Below, in pieces: positions 62,763 to 64,000 of a stretch of 64,000 bases of DNA. The translations under genes and the position numbers were made by a program. Within the stretch, counting starts at the first letter, position 1, and every line of letters begins with the position of its first letter. The DNA lies in assembly GCF_025264625.1 (NCBI RefSeq), contig NZ_CP093313.1:6014001-6078000 (forward strand), read 5' to 3'. Below the pieces are notes generated by a model that did no database searches, was not told where the DNA came from, and saw only the letters and a list, made by a program, of their open reading frames with translations. Origin of the DNA: Occallatibacter riparius (lineage in GTDB: Bacteria; Acidobacteriota; Terriglobia; Terriglobales; Acidobacteriaceae).

Positions 62763-64000
62763 GTGAAACGTCTTCCCCTTGTTCTTATCTTTATCTTTTG
62801 TCTGCTGCTGGCAGCGGGATCGCCGGCGTTCGCTACGGTGTTCGCTACGATCAACGGCATCGTTCACGATCCGCAGCACAGGCCTGTTGCGGGCGCTGCT
62901 GTTGCGCTGAAAGCGTCCGAATCTGATTTCAATTTGTCAGCTGTCACGGGGTCCGATGGCGGCTTTGTGTTCGCAAACGTGCCGATTGGAACCTACCAGT
63001 TGGAAGTGACGGCTGCGGGATTCGCGACCGTCTCACAGAGGATTATGGTGGCGTCGGGGACCAACCCCGTTGTGCACATTCCGCTGGAGGTGGAAGGTTC
63101 CACGCAGACGGTGGAGGTGCATGCGTCGGACTCGATTGCGACTGACACCGTGACTCCGACGACGCTTATTTCGCGGGAGCAGATCGAGACGACGCCGGGG
63201 GCAGGACGCACGCTCGGCATGCAGATGATTACGGATTACGTGCCGGGCTCGTATATGACGCACGACATGCTGCACATCCGCGGGGGACACCAGACGAGCT
63301 GGCTGATCGACGGCATTTCGATTCCGAACACGAAGATTGCTTCGAATCTGGGGCCTCAGATCGATCCCAAGGATATCGATCAGCTTGAGGTGCAACGCGG
63401 CAGCTATGCGGCGGACGTGGGCGATCGCACGTACGGCGTGTTTGACGTGCTGCCGCGTAACGGATTCGAGTTCGATCATCAGGGCGAGCTTCTGCTGACC
63501 GGCGGCAACTTCAAGACGGGCGAGGCGCAACTTTCGTTCGGCGATCACAGCGCGAAGACCGCCTGGTACGCCAGCGCGACCGGATCGCGGTCTGATTATG
63601 GGCTGCAGACGCCGGTGCCCGAAGTGCTGCATGACGCGACCAACTCCGGCAGCGGATTCCTTACGCTGATTCGGAACCAGACGAGCAGCGATCAGCTTCG
63701 GCTCACAGCACAGTATCGGCAGGACTTCTTCCAGGTGCCGTACGATCCGAATCCCGACGACTGGCAGCAGACGGGCTATTACTCCTCTTATGGGCTGCGG
63801 GATGTGCAGAAGGAGCGCGACTCGTTCGTGATCGCTAACTGGGTGCACACGCTCTCGTCGAAGGCGCTGTTTGAGGTGGCTCCGTTCTGGCACTTCAACC
63901 AGGCAAATTACGACTCGGAGGCGACGGATCTTCCGGTGGCAACGACGTGGCATCAGCAGTCGAACTACGCCGGCGCGCAGGCGGATGTGCGTGTGAATGC
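62763..64000 (+). CDS. TonB-dependent receptor with carboxypeptidase-regulatory-like domain (partial, runs off window)
   Basis: At least 412 residues, open to the right edge. The GTG at 62763 starts a signal peptide (MKRLPLVLIFIFCLLLAAGSPAFA). The next 80 residues are a transthyretin-like regulatory domain (INGIVHDPQHRPVAGAAVAL, GSDGGFVFANVPIGTYQLEV). The plug domain follows: ISREQIETTPGAGRTLGMQM, LHIRGGHQTSWLIDGISIP and DIDQLEVQRGSYAADVGDR. Beta-barrel strands begin after that. The architecture is the expanded acidobacterial/Bacteroidetes receptor type for uptake of large nutrients. Upstream in-frame sequence lacks a better start. Confidence 0.92.
   Translation, partial: MKRLPLVLIFIFCLLLAAGSPAFATVFATINGIVHDPQHRPVAGAAVALKASESDFNLSAVTGSDGGFVFANVPIGTYQLEVTAAGFATVSQRIMVASGTNPVVHIPLEVEGSTQTVEVHASDSIATDTVTPTTLISREQIETTPGAGRTLGMQMITDYVPGSYMTHDMLHIRGGHQTSWLIDGISIPNTKIASNLGPQIDPKDIDQLEVQRGSYAADVGDRTYGVFDVLPRNGFEFDHQGELLLTGGNFKTGEAQLSFGDHSAKTAWYASATGSRSDYGLQTPVPEVLHDATNSGSGFLTLIRNQTSSDQLRLTAQYRQDFFQVPYDPNPDDWQQTGYYSSYGLRDVQKERDSFVIANWVHTLSSKALFEVAPFWHFNQANYDSEATDLPVATTWHQQSNYAGAQADVRVN

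Overview
The window looks like a chromosomal segment of an acidobacterium, most likely class Terriglobia (Acidobacteriia; relatives of Granulicella, Edaphobacter and Terriglobus). This is inferred from moderately high GC, a TonB-dependent receptor with an N-terminal carboxypeptidase-regulatory-like domain at the right edge, many exported carbohydrate-active enzymes, and dense families of short palindromic interspersed repeats. No phage, transposase, plasmid functions or CRISPR array are visible.

Region 1 (1-18.1 kb) is a complete-looking exopolysaccharide locus, almost all on the minus strand. In transcription order it has: a PilZ protein, a UpxY/RfaH-type antiterminator with a repeat-bearing leader, a polyprenyl-phosphate sugar transferase, three enzymes resembling WbpB/WbpD/WbpE (2,3-diacetamido uronic acid synthesis), a Wzc-type tyrosine kinase, a Wza-type export lipoprotein/porin, a Wzx flippase, a Wzy polymerase/ligase, GT4 and GT2 glycosyltransferases, a hexapeptide acetyltransferase, a polysaccharide deacetylase and a GNAT-like enzyme. 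A NarL-type response regulator diverges from it.

Region 2 (18.3-28.9 kb) is accessory. It holds a short protein resembling the N-terminus of DUF2339 proteins, a 1706-residue secreted GH18 chitinase fused to an SGNH esterase and many beta-sandwich modules, an exported aldose 1-epimerase, a repeat-rich intergenic zone, a gene of unknown function that has two palindromic repeats inside its reading frame plus a C19 homopolymer, and an exported Gfo/Idh/MocA oxidoreductase.

Region 3 (29.0-33.6 kb) is a selenocysteine cassette: selD-selA-selB on the minus strand and tRNA-Sec(UCA) divergent on the plus strand. No selenoprotein gene is recognisable in the window.

Region 4 (33.6-41.7 kb) has a fused aminotransferase/UDP-sugar dehydratase (PglE-PglF-like), tRNA-Asp, an IclR regulator, an ABC exporter, a small membrane protein, a KDG-kinase-like PfkB enzyme and a CusF-SCO1 fusion.

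Region 5 (41.8-53.5 kb) has an AddB/AddA-like nuclease-helicase pair, a membrane-anchored MutS-like ATPase, and pstC-pstA-pstB-phoU without pstS. Region 6 (53.5-64 kb) has an exported GH78-like rhamnosidase, a LacI regulator, an S9 peptidase with an extra C-terminal domain, a small zinc-ribbon-like protein, homoserine dehydrogenase, a small secreted Cys/His protein, and the beginning of a TonB-dependent receptor that runs off the window.

All function names are from reading translated motifs by eye. No database search was run.
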